From assembly GCA_039545275.1 (NCBI GenBank), contig BCHS01000017.1:310001-374000 (forward strand): a stretch of DNA of 64,000 nt, written 5' to 3'. Position 1 is the stretch's first letter; the number at the start of each line of letters is the position of its first letter. Positions 23,034 to 34,223 of the stretch are shown here, in pieces. The DNA comes from Pseudomicrostroma phylloplanum. Its lineage: Eukaryota > Basidiomycota > Exobasidiomycetes > Microstromatales. A program made the translations under genes and the position numbers. The notes below the pieces were generated by a model. The model had not been told where the DNA came from, searched no databases, and saw nothing but the letters and a program-made list of their open reading frames with translations.

Positions 23034-24176
23034 AGTTCCACCTAGCAGCAGGCGCAAAAGGGTGCGAGGCGCTCAGCCCACCGCACACCGGCAGAGCGAT
23101 CCCATTGACGTACGAGGCGTCGTCCGATGCGAGGAAGAGGACTGCGTTTGCGATCTAGATTGATTCCAAGGGATGGGAGGTGAGGGAATGAGTGCGATTG
23201 GCCGAGCGCTCGCTCATTCCCTCGTGTACTTACTTCTTCAGCAACAGCATACCTCCCCAATGGGTTCAACTGTCCCACCTTATCCACCGTCCCCCTCGAC
23301 CTCGCACCATCAAAGAGCGGCTTCGTCATCCCCGTCTCTACCAATCCAGGACAGACTGCATTCACCCTAATCCCCGTCCTTGCCAAACTCCAAGCTGCTG
23401 ATGCTGCGAGGGAGATGACGGCTGCTTTGCTTGCGGAATAGTCGAGACCGCCTGCACCGGAGCGGAGACCGGCTACGCTGGCTGTTAGGATTAGGGAGCC
23501 GCCCGGGGTGGATTTGGAAGGGTGGGAGAGCTTCATGGCTTCGGAGCCGTATTTGACTGCTAGGAGACCGCTGCGAGGAGGAGCGAGGGGGCAAAGAAGA
23601 GGGAGCGAAGGTCAAGGTCAGTGACCGCATCTTCTCTGTACTACCCACCTCTTGTCGATGACTGACTGTCGGCTCTCCTGCGTCCGGCACTCACCTGGCA
23701 ACATTAACCCTCATCGTCTCGGCCAGGTCCTCCGCCTCAAGCGTTCCCAGCGGGCCCAACGACCCCGGCACTCCCGCATTGGCAAAGAAGACATCCAATC
23801 TCCCCTCCTCCTTCACAACCCTCTCCACAAGCTTCCTAATCTCCTCCTCATCCGCACAATCACAAGCCAACGTCTCCACTCTAACCTCCTGCCCATACTT
23901 CTCTTTTACGGCCTCCTTCAACGAAGGTAGGTTGGAATCATCATGGTCGAGTGCATAGATTGCGCGGGCTCCTTCGTGGGCAAAGAGGAGGACAGAGGCA
24001 CGGCCGATGCCGGTGAGAGAGCCGACGCCGGTGACGATGCAGACTTGGCCTGCTAGACGGCCGGAGCGGGGCTTGTGGGAGAGGTGGGAACGCAGTTGAG
24101 AGATGCGGGCTTCGACGGAGGTGGTTGGGGAGGGAGCGTTTGAGCTGCGCGTAGAGGAGGAGGAAGGGGATGGCAT
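23032..24176 (-). CDS. Short-chain dehydrogenase/reductase (SDR)
   Basis: A classical SDR oxidoreductase using NAD(P)H; the substrate is not known. Exons on the minus strand are 23695-24176, 23234-23570 and 23032-23154, giving 313 residues. A Ser-rich lead of about 40 residues precedes the Rossmann fold. Visible motifs are [12 protein letters not shown] (cofactor binding), FANAG, the serine of the catalytic region ([11 protein letters not shown]), and the catalytic YSASK. The end is [11 protein letters not shown], typical of the family. Splice joins are supported by homology: VNVA joins SGLLAVKYG, and GRYAVAEE joins [16 protein letters not shown]. It converges with the kinase gene. No clear signal or organelle ending was seen. 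Confidence 0.9.
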
Positions 24177-24654
24177 GGTAGAAGTGGTTGTGGAGGTACG
24201 GAGGTGAGAATGAGGAGGATACGAGGAGATACTAAAAGGTTGAGGTTGAGGGTCGTGGTAGACTATTCAGGAGGCTGAGCTTTGCTTCCCCGCATTCCCT
24301 CACCGGATCACGCGCCCTTCCGCAAATGCTCGCCCGGTCGTCTGCTCCGCCCGGACTTGCCGGGTGGCCGGAAAAGCGGGGTCACTGGTCACTGGTCACT
24401 GGCGCCGCTCCTTCGGGCACAGTCGAGCCAGTTCAGCGAGCACTACAGATTTGCCCAAGCCAGACAATGAGAGAAATGGCGAAGAGAGTACAGTCTATCT
24501 ATTTGAATTTGAGTGAAGTCTGAAGTCTGAAGTCTGAAGTTTGACGGAGAGCGGGTAAGAAGTGTGACAGCTAGACGAGTCAGAAGCCAGAGGGGGTAGC
24601 GACATCTATATTCTTGACCCTCGGCGACCTGCTCTGGAAATGGTGAGGATCCGT
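24177..24654. repeat. Gap with two short tandem repeats
   Basis: 478 bases between the start of the dehydrogenase gene and the stop of the helicase gene. It contains three copies of GTCACTG near 24380-24401 and about four copies of TGAAGTC near 24514-24541. No gene was seen. Confidence 0.7.
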
Positions 24655-27600
24655 CTAGCCACGCCTCCAGTTGCCTCCATCTCCGTACCCGCCGCCTCCA
24701 CCATGGCCATTGCCATTGCCGTACCCGTTGCTGTGACCGTGGCCGTTGCTGTAGCCATTACTGCCCCAGCCCGCAGGTCCAGTCGGAGGGGGGCCACCGT
24801 ATCCGCCACCGCCGCCTCCACCGCGAGGTCCTGTAGGGTAAGAGGGACCAGTGTGGTAGTTGGCTCCGCCGCCCATGCCGGCAGCGCCGCCTCGCATGCT
24901 GCCGAAGCCCTTGGAGTAGCCTCCGCCGCCTCCATAGCCACCACCACCGCCACCGCCGCCATAGCTGTTGTGTCCGTTCAAGTTGAGCCCGACACCATTA
25001 GGAGAGGCAGGCCTGGTCACGTTCCTAGATCCGGCATTGGACAACGCCTGTCCACGGTCGCTGGCGTAGTGGTCGAGAGCTCTGACGATGCCGGTGGTGA
25101 GATGTTCGAATTCTTCGATCTCCCTCGGAGAAAGAGAGAGGTCGGATCGGTTGCCAAACTCGGTGGGCATGCCATGAGCGCCAGTGTCGGTATTGCCGTC
25201 CCTGTACGAATACTCGTCAGGCCCGTCTTCGTTGTGGGCAGTCTCCACTGCGTCCCAGTCGTCCATGGGAGCGGGCGCGTTACGGGAAGGCTGGGCTGGA
25301 GCCGCACGTTGCCGAGAGCGTTCACTCTGGCGCGTCTTACCGATGCCTTCGAAGATGCGCAACATAGAGGCGTCCATCACATGCTTGAGGATCTCGACGT
25401 CGTCTAATGCCTCAAAGTAGCCTCGCACTGGTAGCCAATCGTCGCAGATGATGCCCTCATTGACAGGCTTGATGGAGTTTGTACCAAAGATCATGTAGGT
25501 CAATGGATCCAGACGGGTGACCGTCTTCAGCATGGCTGGCGGAACACCTCCACCGCCGCCTCCTGGCCCACCCAGGTTGGAAACGTTCCTCGTCTTGTCG
25601 GCAAAGGCGAAGATCTCCCTCTCGCCGGCTTGAGTCTCATCCTCCTTGCCCTTGGTATGTTTCAGATGGCAGACGGAGCTCGGGTGGATGAAGCACGTCT
25701 TGTCTCGACTAGTCTGGTAGTTCTTCTCGGACTTGCGGATGGCAAAGTTGGGCGTAGAGGCCATTGCGATAAGAGCCGAGAGCAGTGGAATGCACTCCGA
25801 GTTCACGTTGAGCTCAGGAGCAGACTCGCTGTGACGTGGGCGACGGTAGCGTCCTCCATAGTCATCATTCTGCGCAGATGCTGAGCCCAAGATAGTCTCA
25901 ATCATGCTGCCCATGCTCTGGACGATGTGTGTGGAAACCTGCTGGATCTGCAGCATCGTCGGCTTGCTGAGGAAGTTGTCGTGACAGAATCTGTTTGCAG
26001 CCTGGAAGTCGCCACGGTTCTGCAGCTCAGACCAGGCTTGATAGGCCCTCAAGATTGCCAGAGCATCTGATCGATAGTCGTTGGGAGACCAAGACTCCTT
26101 GATAGCGGCCGCCTGTGCCTTCAAGTCGATGGGAGCCAGGAAGGGGTCTCGATTGGTCAGGATAGCGGCCAAGTTGACTGTAGGCTGCACACAGCGGAAG
26201 AAGAGACCGTACAGGACCATCTTGCCCATGGCAGCGTCCACGGGGAGCTGCAGCAGGACGGCACCAAGTGAAGTGAGAGCCTTGTTCGTGTCAAGAGCCC
26301 CGATCATGTACAGCTGTTGCATCGCAGCAGAGACTCTGTCGGGGCTAGGCGGCTCGATGGCGGCAGCCAAGACGTCTTCGGGCTCCATGCCAGCAATGTC
26401 GAGTGCCTTGATGTGCAGCACGACGTCTGTCAGGTCAGCGCGCTGCATCTCAACGGTTTGGTTGATGGCGAGCTGATCGTAGCGGGCCTTGGACAGGACA
26501 CCGTAGTATTCACCAGCTCGGTGACGACCAGCACGTCCAGCACGCTGGTTCAGGTTGGAAGTACCGACCCAGGCGGAGACAAGACTGGACAAGTGACGCG
26601 CAGGGTCGTATCGATTCTCCTTGACCCTACCGGTGTCGATGACGACGGTAACATCAGGGATCGTGACTGAGGTCTCGGCGATGTTAGTGGAGAGAATGAT
26701 CCTTCGAATGCCCGGGTGAGCCGGAGGCTGGAAGACGGCTTGCTGGTCTGCTACAGGGATCGACGAGTGAAGGATGTGGATCTCAAAGCGATCCTTGTCG
26801 TTGAAGTCGAGGCCAAGGAGTGGGAACTCTCGAGGACTCTGCAGGTGGCCATTGATGACCTTGATCTCGTCCCAGCCGGGCAAGAAGACCAAGATGTGTC
26901 CGTCGTCGCTCTTTGCAATGGCGTCAGCGATGAAGAGGGACACGAGAGGATACGGAATCTCGAGGTCATCGATGACATCGGCTCCTTCCTCCCCACCTCT
27001 CATACCACCTCGCATCTGAAGCTCGCGATGGAGATAGTCTTGCACGTTCTTTTGCTGCCAGACCCACCCACCGGCGCCAAACGGCAAATTGAGAGCGCGA
27101 AGGCGAGGAATCGTCTCCTCCATGAAATGCTTTTCGACTGGGAAGGCTCGACCGGGAATCTCGACGACAGGAGCAGGTCTGCCGTGGTCGTCAGGGAAGT
27201 AGTTTTGGAAGAGCTTGGGATCGACTGTAGCTGACATCAGGATGACCTTGATGTCTGGCTTCTGGGCTGACTTGCGCTCTGCGAGGATCTTCTTGAGCAC
27301 AACAAGCAGCAAGTCGGTCTGCACATCTCGCTCGTGCACTTCATCGATGACGACGTGGGTGATAGTGTCCAGCCAGCTCGTAGCGCCGCTCGTGTCACCT
27401 AGCGCATTTTGTAGCCTCCTCATGAAGACTCCAGTGGTGCAGTATGTGATGCTACCATGAGGCTGAGGCGGCTTTTGCTCGAAACGCACCTGGTAACCCA
27501 CGGTCTGTCCGACGGTCTCGCCGCGCTCTGCTGCCACGCGCTGAGCCAAGGAGATAGCTGCGATACGTCGCGGCTGCGTACAGATGATGTTACAGTAGGC

Positions 27601-29366
27601 TCCCTTGCCTTCCAAGATGGCGTCGTCGAGGAGAATTTGAGGTACTTGCGTCGATTTGCCGGATCCAGTAGCCGCCATACAGATGGCAACCTGGTTCAGG
27701 GCGACCTTGGTCAAGACATCGGTGATGTTCTGCTGTACAGGCAGATGAGCGCGTTGGGCACGCATCTTGGCCACTCGCTCGTCGACCTGATACCTCTGCA
27801 ACGAATCCAAGAGCGTGTCTGACTTCTCCTGCATGTAGCTCTCGTGTGGTAGATTGAAGGGCTCAAAGCGTCGAGCAGTAGGCTTGTTGATGGGATCTTC
27901 TGCCTTTTCACCATGTCCGAGCTTGCCAGCAGGTCGAGGCCGCTTAGAGTACAGCAGACTGCCCTTGGTGCGACGCGAGATGTCTCTGATTTCATCGTGC
28001 AGATCGTCGGTGATCTTGAAGTATACGTGAGCAGCTGATGCAATCGTGGACCCCGGTCGATGCGTCGCTTCAAAGCTTGCGTAGAGGTCCGGATCGGCGC
28101 TCTCCAGGTATATAACTGTGTCCAGATAGCAGTTTGCGGTGGCGTTCTTCTTGTTTGAAGCAACACCTGTACCGACCGGCGACCCGCCGACGATCATCTC
28201 TGCTTTCCAGCCACCGGCGATCTGTCGAGAGCCCTTTCTGCTTGTCTCTTGTGTCAATTCAATGGCTGGCTTGCCGAATTTGAATTGGGCGCAGTAATAT
28301 TCCATGAACTCTCGAGCCCGCTCGGCTGTGAGGGTTGCACCAGTCGTCAATCGTGGCCCATTGTCAGCAGGAGCCCCTCCCTTTGAGATAGCTTGTCCTG
28401 ACGGACCAGGGTTGATGGCTGAAGGCTTGGCTCCGAGCAGACCATGCTCAGCTAGCCTCATGGCAGCATCGAATGCCGCACCCTTTTCTGCGTCCTTGAC
28501 ATTCTTACCGTCTCCGTAGCCGGAAATATTGCGAACCACGTCGGCGACAATGGTAGCGCGATAGACGAGCTCAGGAGGTCCGTCCTCTATACGTCCCTGT
28601 GACATCTCGAATTTGGGAGGCTGACCAGTTTGATGGTTGATGTAGACGGTCAGTGGATTCTTTGGGTTTTCGAGCCACTGCGCCTTGACAGTCCCGGAAG
28701 CGATCAGCTTTGGGTACAAGACATGGCGCAGGTAGTCCATAGTGTGGCCTGGGGCCGGGAGAACAGGCAGATTGGCAGCTGCTGCTGCTGCTGTCGCGGA
28801 GTGCTTCGATCGTCTGTGAAGGGAAACGTGTGAGAGGTGATGTTCAGAAGGACACCCGCCAAGTCTTGCGCCACCATTGGTACGTACTTTGAAGACGCTC
28901 CGCCCCTCCCGCCTCTACCACCTCTGCCCCTGCTAGAGCCACTGGACCCGCCTCTGCTGCCTCTCGAGCCCGCTGTAGGTCCACTGCTCACAGACCCTGC
29001 ACCGCTTCCTCCGGACCTCCAGTTGCCAGTGGAGTCCGCCATGAGGTTGCTGGAGCTGCTTTTGCTAGTTGTTGAAAAGGCGTGACCTGCACTGGGTGTC
29101 TGTTGCTGTGATCCCCAGAGGTTGGAGGAAGAGCTATGGCCAACTTCGGGTGTAGTAGGATTAGACCGGGTAGTCGTGGCCTGCCTCTTCTTAGGCAGAC
29201 CTGATATGCGGTGGTTACCAAGGGAGACTTCTCCAAGTCCTCTACTGTTCTGATCGTTGATGTCCGACGGAGACAGGTATTGGCGTCGTGCCGTCAGGTC
29301 GGTATCTGCTGACGGTCGTTGCGAAGAAGAATGTGCTGACGATGCTAGAGAGGAAGGCTGCTGCAT
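24655..29366 (-). CDS. DHX9/RNA helicase A-like DExH-box helicase
   Basis: A large SF2 RNA helicase. Exons are 28888-29366 and 24655-28813, giving 1,545 residues. The first exon codes a low-complexity start rich in Ser and RGG/RGGRGG. A 74-base intron follows, and exon 2 continues KRSKHSATAAAAAN and then MDYLRHVLYPKL. Two double-stranded-RNA-binding-like regions follow (around residues 180-290 and 330-410). The helicase core shows ATGSGKST near residue 541, DEVH near 649, ILMSATVD, STNIAETSVTIP and QRAGRAGRHRAG. HA2 and OB-fold regions follow. The last about 150 residues are Gly-rich with GGGGYGG repeats. Two dsRBDs, a DExH core and a glycine-rich tail resemble DHX9/MLE; DHX36 or DHX57 relatives are less likely. 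Motif II is DEVH, not DEAH. Confidence 0.88.
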
Positions 29367-30047
29367 GGAAGTTCGACCACCTCTGCACAGCTGCGAAACG
29401 GTGACGCAGCGTCTAGTGAATATCTTGACAAAGAGGTGGTGATGTGACTTGGACGCTCAGCGAAGATGTGGACCGACTAGCAGCGTGACTTTCAATGCAG
29501 ACCGTGACTGTATGCTTCGCTATCACTCGAGATGAGGGGTATAGAGGAAGCAGGAAGCTCTGTTAGCCGTTCCACTCTGCTGCTAGAGAGAGCGCAGTGA
29601 AGAGACGAAGACGAGCAGTGCGAGGGCGGAGCCTTGTCCAAAAGATCCGCAACTGCGTCTAGTTGGGGAATGTGATGACTACGGTGAATGGACAAGAAGA
29701 AGAAGAAGAAGGCGGATGGTAATTGCCAGGAGCGTGTGTGCGTGTGTGTGTCCCCCCTGCTAGACTAGACTATTTCTGCGTCGTCTGCCTACGCCTCGCC
29801 GATTGCTCCTCACCAAATTCTGTTTCTTGCCTTTGCTGCTGCTGCAGGGCCAAATCAAGTCACCGCCATGCCGGCCGCTCAGGGCAGAGGCTCATGGGAG
29901 GGACAGGCATCTGGCCAGTGTCCTCCCTCACACCAGGCGCATGGCCGTCGCATCGCGTGGCCACTTCCGACTTGTGATTCTTGACCTTCTCCATCTCGTC
30001 ACTCAAATCCATCACACCACCACCACCACCACCAATCACGCCATGAC
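29367..30047. promoter_or_regulatory. Divergent upstream region of the helicase and nuclease-like genes
   Basis: 681 bases between two start codons, with a GAAGAAGAA run at about 29695-29712, a GTGTGC run near 29733-29750, and an ACC repeat at 30017-30034 close to the right-hand gene. No other gene was seen. Confidence 0.45.
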
Positions 30048-31160
30048 ATGTCAAGTCGAGGCTCGAGCACTGGTCGACGCCGCAGCAGATCTAGCAGCAG
30101 TCCATCTGGTGGCCGCGTCAGCCGCGCACACAGCGAGGCCGACAGTGTTGCCTCCCTAACGTCTTCCACTTCGAGCCAGGAAGTACGATCTGTGACCTAC
30201 CGCACCTACGCCCTTGCCGCCGCGATGATATTTGTCAACGCACTAGATCGAGACTACTGCCCACCTCGAATTCGGACTTTCATCGACGGTCTGATCTCCC
30301 CTTCAACAGTCGGTACCCTCAGCAGGGAACCCTCTTCGTCTTCGGCTCCACTCGTTGCTATGAACACCGATACCTCCCTGCGAAGCACGGCCGCTGCGCT
30401 CGCTAACGAAGCAAAGCAGTGTCGCTTGGAGGAAGAGGTGAGATGGATGGACCTCGCTAAGCGCGTGTTCGGTGTCTTTGAGCGCCCGATGCTGCATAGC
30501 TGCCAAGACCGGGACTTTGATGTCCAAGTCTCCCTTGGCAACGGCAAGCACTTGTACCTCTTCCCCCCTAGACCAGACCTGACGTATGGCCTCGCCGTCC
30601 CACAATTGCAAGCGCCTTCTCTGTCCTTAGCACCTCTTGTTCAGCTCAACGAACTCCACGCGATTCAGCCTTTCTCGTCGCCCGCTCGCCCGGACCTTGC
30701 CTTTCCCTTCCTCATCTTCGAGGCCAAGACGGACAGTGGCAACATCGTGGCAGCGGAGAACCAAGCCGCGCATGGTGCCGCCAAGGCCCTCGCAATGCTT
30801 GAGACCCTTGTCGAGGCGCATCGTCGATTCGGCGGTGCTCAAGCCTCTCCCCGCCTGCCAATCATCGTCGTTTGCTCAGCAGGCTCTCTGTACGAGGTCT
30901 TTGTGGCCTTCGAGCTGTCCACAGAAGAATTGCCGATATCGATGAGCCCCCGTGCAGCTCTCACCGTGAGGCCCGGAGTACACCTCGTCGAGATCTGGGC
31001 CGGCAAGGTGGACTATACAGAAGTGATGCTGCAACTACAGTTGCTGCTACGCAGGCTGCTGAGGTGGGTTCTAGAGACGTTCAAAACTGCAATTGTGGAC
31101 ATGCTCGACACTGTCAGGGCTGCCGTCGCAGCGACAGCCCCTGAGGCAGCCCAGGCATAG
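30048..31160 (+). CDS. Unknown protein with PD-(D/E)XK nuclease-like motif
   Basis: A single-exon gene of 370 residues, not matched to a named gene. After an Arg/Ser-rich start, the middle of the protein has RPDLTYGLA with Asp177, then FPFLIFEAKTD with Glu225 and Lys227, followed by a helix with ENQAAHGAAKAL. The Asp, then Glu-x-Lys on a strand, then a helix, is the layout of PD-(D/E)XK nuclease folds, and a family of fungal proteins of this kind is known. The fold call rests on that motif only. The role could be a nuclease or a fold relative without activity. The C-terminal part (about 315-350) is a Leu-rich amphipathic helix. The ATG at 30048 is chosen because the one at 30043 is in another frame. 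Confidence 0.7.
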   Translation: MSSRGSSTGRRRSRSSSSPSGGRVSRAHSEADSVASLTSSTSSQEVRSVTYRTYALAAAMIFVNALDRDYCPPRIRTFIDGLISPSTVGTLSREPSSSSAPLVAMNTDTSLRSTAAALANEAKQCRLEEEVRWMDLAKRVFGVFERPMLHSCQDRDFDVQVSLGNGKHLYLFPPRPDLTYGLAVPQLQAPSLSLAPLVQLNELHAIQPFSSPARPDLAFPFLIFEAKTDSGNIVAAENQAAHGAAKALAMLETLVEAHRRFGGAQASPRLPIIVVCSAGSLYEVFVAFELSTEELPISMSPRAALTVRPGVHLVEIWAGKVDYTEVMLQLQLLLRRLLRWVLETFKTAIVDMLDTVRAAVAATAPEAAQA

Positions 31161-31727
31161 AGCAGACGAGAGAGAGAGGTCGAGAATCTGACGAGAGTCT
31201 TTGTGTCACGAGGCCAAGAATGTTCCGAGAGAGACACAATGCAGAAAGCATCTATACCCGTCTCGATGATGTTTGCCTCTTGCGCAAGAGAAACCGGTGC
31301 TGATTTGCTGTTGGGGTGTAGGCGCGATACGATACGATGCGTTGCGCTGCGTGCTTGCCTGAGTGGGAGATGGGGCAGTGTTATCATCCTGCCCAGAGCG
31401 TCTGTGTATGTCCTTGTGTGTAGATACCCTGTTCACTTCCAAGCAAGCCTCCGATGACTTCCGTACGATGTCCACACTTTAGGGACCTTTGGGCCCGCAC
31501 ACGCTCACACGCGCTCGCCCACCCACCCAAGGGCAACGCGCACATTGACACTGACGACGCCTTGCCTGCCCTGGCCTCCGCCCGCCACTCTTTCCGTCAA
31601 TCCACTCGCACAGTGGAGACCGCTACCCACCCGAGTAAGGTCAACTAAGAAGGACCCTGCCCCCCTCTTCCACCCTCTCCTCTCCTTCAGAGATCATCTC
31701 ATCTCATTGTTCACACCGTCGTTCATC
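31161..31727. other. Intergenic region between the nuclease-like gene and SEM1
   Basis: 567 bases holding the 3' flank of the first gene and the promoter of SEM1. The right half is rich in CCCACC and pyrimidines. No gene seen. Confidence 0.5.
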
Positions 31728-32252
31728 ATGGCAGACTCAAGCAAGGGATCCACGGCCGCACAACCTTCTCAGCAACAGCAACAGCAGCAGACGAGCGCTC
31801 AGCAGGTCACCAGCAAGGACCTCCCTTCCCTGGGCGCACTGGATGAGGATGACGAGTTTGAGGAATTTGAAGTACAAGGTGAGTAGCAGGGCCAGTATGG
31901 GGAGCTATGAGCAGCAGTAGAAGACAATGCTCGCAGACTGTACTTCTCATGAGATCAGCAGTAGATTGACTTCCCCCATCTCCTTTGCTTTCCCCTCCCT
32001 CTGCCTCCACCAGACTGGGACGACAGCCAAACCCTCTCCTCAGCAGCCGGCAAGGCTTCCACTGCCATCAACTCCACAAACGCCCTCACAATGGCCGGCG
32101 GCGGCTCGGGCGGGTTCGGTAGTGGCGGAGACGGTAAAGATCAGAAGGGCGCAGGAGCAGGGACGGGTGACCATCTTTGGGAGGATAATTGGGATGATGA
32201 TGATCGGGAGGACGAGTGGAGTACGAGTTTGAAGGAGCATTTGTCTAATTAG
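31728..32252 (+). CDS. SEM1: SEM1/DSS1, 26S proteasome lid subunit (long form)
   Basis: A small acidic, mostly disordered protein of the 19S proteasome lid that also acts in TREX-2 and with BRCA2-like proteins. Exons are 31728-31878 and 32014-32252 (phase-1 intron of 135 bases), giving 129 residues. The two family hallmarks are present: LGALDEDDEFEEFEVQDWDD across the splice and LWEDNWDDDDREDEW near the end. Human DSS1 has about 70 residues. The extra length is a Gln-rich start (residues 13-25) and an insert of about 45 residues, rich in Gly, Ser and Ala, between the two acidic motifs. Splicing is strongly supported because the acidic motif continues across it. Confidence 0.9.
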
Positions 32253-32507
32253 TTGAGAGGGAGATGGGAGAGAGAGGTAGAGATTGTGCTGAAGAGGAGA
32301 TGATAGAGGAGGGCGACTGGTCGGTCTGGTACATCGCAGGTGAGTTGTCCTGACTCCTCTGCGAGGTAGGAAAGCAAGAATGCTGGCTCATTCCTCGCAC
32401 TCGTCTCACCAGCCCACCTCTTTTGCGATGTCAAACTTTCTATACGATTACAATGACAAATCACACGATAGATCAGCGAGCCCCCGCTTTCTCGTGCCAC
32501 GGCTCGC

Positions 32508-33861
32508 TCAGAAGCCCTTGTCCCTCCTGCCACTCTTCACGGCGCTCCTCTGCGACTTGACCTTCTTCAGCTTGCCCTTTTCCCGAGCAATCAGCCGCTG
32601 CACCTTCTCCTTCTGGTGCAGAGGAGTGGGATTGATCAGGTCAGCCGTGGCGTGCTGGTGCAGGTGATCCAGAAGCTGCAAGAGACCAAGAAGCAGCGTA
32701 CAAAGGGGAGAGGGAGGCGCTTCTTCAGCACGAGGCGGGAACCTGGATCCTCTTGGCCGGGTGCCCTCACTCACCTTCTCGATCGCATCGCTGAGGTTCC
32801 CCTCTTGTGTCCGCAGAGACTCGCTAGAGACGAGGAGACTGTGGCTCGCCTGGGTATAGTACGTCTGCGCCCATTTGCCCACCACGCACACGCACCGAAG
32901 AGCCGTCTGTCAGCACTGCTTCCATCGCCTTGTCTTGGCTTGCAAAGAGGCAACCACTTTCCGAGCTCGCACCTCACTCACCGACTTCTCCTCTAGCCTG
33001 CTCACCACCTCTCGCGGGATTGGCACCGGCAGCGGGGATTTGCCCGAGTCGAAGATGCTTGGTGAGGAAGCCGCCGCGAGGAGCAGGCGCACATTGGCCT
33101 TTGTATTGACTAGCGTGTGTGCGGTGACGTGCCGTATGAAAGGGAGAAAGAGAAGGGGAGGGACATCCTCGCTGATCAGCATCAGCTGAACCCCTGGTCT
33201 GATCTGCGAATCTAAAGAGCTTGCTACGAGCTAAGCTGCCTCTGGCTAACGCACCTTTATTCACATTCTGTCCCCCCGGCCCCTGACTCCGGCTGAAGCT
33301 CACATCGAAGACCTCCTTAGGAAGAGCACTCCTTGAACCACCACCGCCGTCCCTGCTGATGGACTGGCTCCACTGAGTGCGCCGCGAGGCGAGAGATTGT
33401 GACCAGGCACGCCGAACCTGTTGCTCGGGAGGCTCTTCGGCATTGGAGTCGCGGTCGGCTTTGAGCTGGTCTGAGGTGGCCGAGGAGGCGCTGCCAGCGG
33501 AGAAGTGTGAGGAAGAGGAGAAGAGCCTGGAGAGAGAAGCTCTTCTGGGCGCAGAGGCAGGGAGACGTATCCGCGGCGGCCGCACGGGAAAGGAGGTATG
33601 GGGTTGCGGTGTAGTCTCGCTCCTGCTGCTGCTACTCGCCACTGCGAGTCTGGCAGGGCTGCTTTCACTCGCTGATAATCGCCCCGCTCCAGCTACAGTA
33701 GAGCATCGAGCACGTATAGACGCTCTTCTTGCTGCATCTTCCTGCCAGGAAGATCCTTCTGCGACAGCTACTCCTGCTGCAGCTCTTGCCGCTCTGGTGC
33801 TCCCCGCCCGCCTGGCGCCGTGCTCCAGCATAGCCCGCGAGCTGGACAAAGAGACCGACAT
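32508..33861 (-). CDS. Mitochondrial GGQ release-factor-like protein (ICT1/Pth4 type)
   Basis: A peptidyl-tRNA hydrolase of the ICT1-like class that frees stalled mitochondrial ribosomes. Four minus-strand exons (33255-33861, 32982-33109, 32775-32864, 32508-32675) give 330 residues. The catalytic motif is FSRSQGPGGQNVNKVNTK, with GGQ split from VNTK by the first intron. Later exons give PREVVSRLEEKSTYYTQAS, then SLRTQEGNLSDAIEKLLDHL, and a very basic end (KGKLKKVKSQRS), which in this family contacts the ribosomal mRNA channel. The first about 190 residues are Arg/Ser/Ala-rich and contain SLSRLFSSSSHFS, likely a mitochondrial presequence. The ATG at 33861 is the first in the frame; the TTG at 33924 is not accepted. 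Confidence 0.85.
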
Positions 33862-34223
33862 GCCTCTTCTGATGCTCAGGGGGGGAAGCGAGGCAGGGAG
33901 GAGCAGAGCGATGAGTATAGCCAATTAGCTCGCCTGTAGGACCTGGCAGGGAGGAGCAAAGGCATGGCATGGTCCGATTCCGCCTCGATTCTCGCTCTCG
34001 GTCTCAATCTCGGATTCGGGGACTTTTTCCCACTTCCGTCTGTGGGGAGAGTGGAGGGCGAAAGAAAGGCAGGAGCGAAGAAGGTGGACTACGATGCTGA
34101 TGATCATTAGAATGAGCAGATGAAGGATTCGAGCAACAAGGCGATGTGCTGATAAAGGAAAAGAGAATGTAGGCAAGCCTTGCGCCGACTTGCTTGGGTA
34201 TAATGGTCCTCCCCTCTTCTTTC
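33862..34223. other. Gap between the release-factor-like and securin-like genes
   Basis: 362 bases with the promoter of the release-factor-like gene and the 3' flank of the securin-like gene. Nothing else was seen. Confidence 0.5.

Noticed and set aside
24640..25407. 255-codon plus-strand open frame opposite the Gly-rich end of the helicase
   Set aside because: It is a low-complexity complement of the Gly/Tyr repeat region and has no motif of its own.
33862..33924. Longer release-factor-like protein from 33924
   Set aside because: The first codon would be TTG; the first ATG in frame is at 33861.
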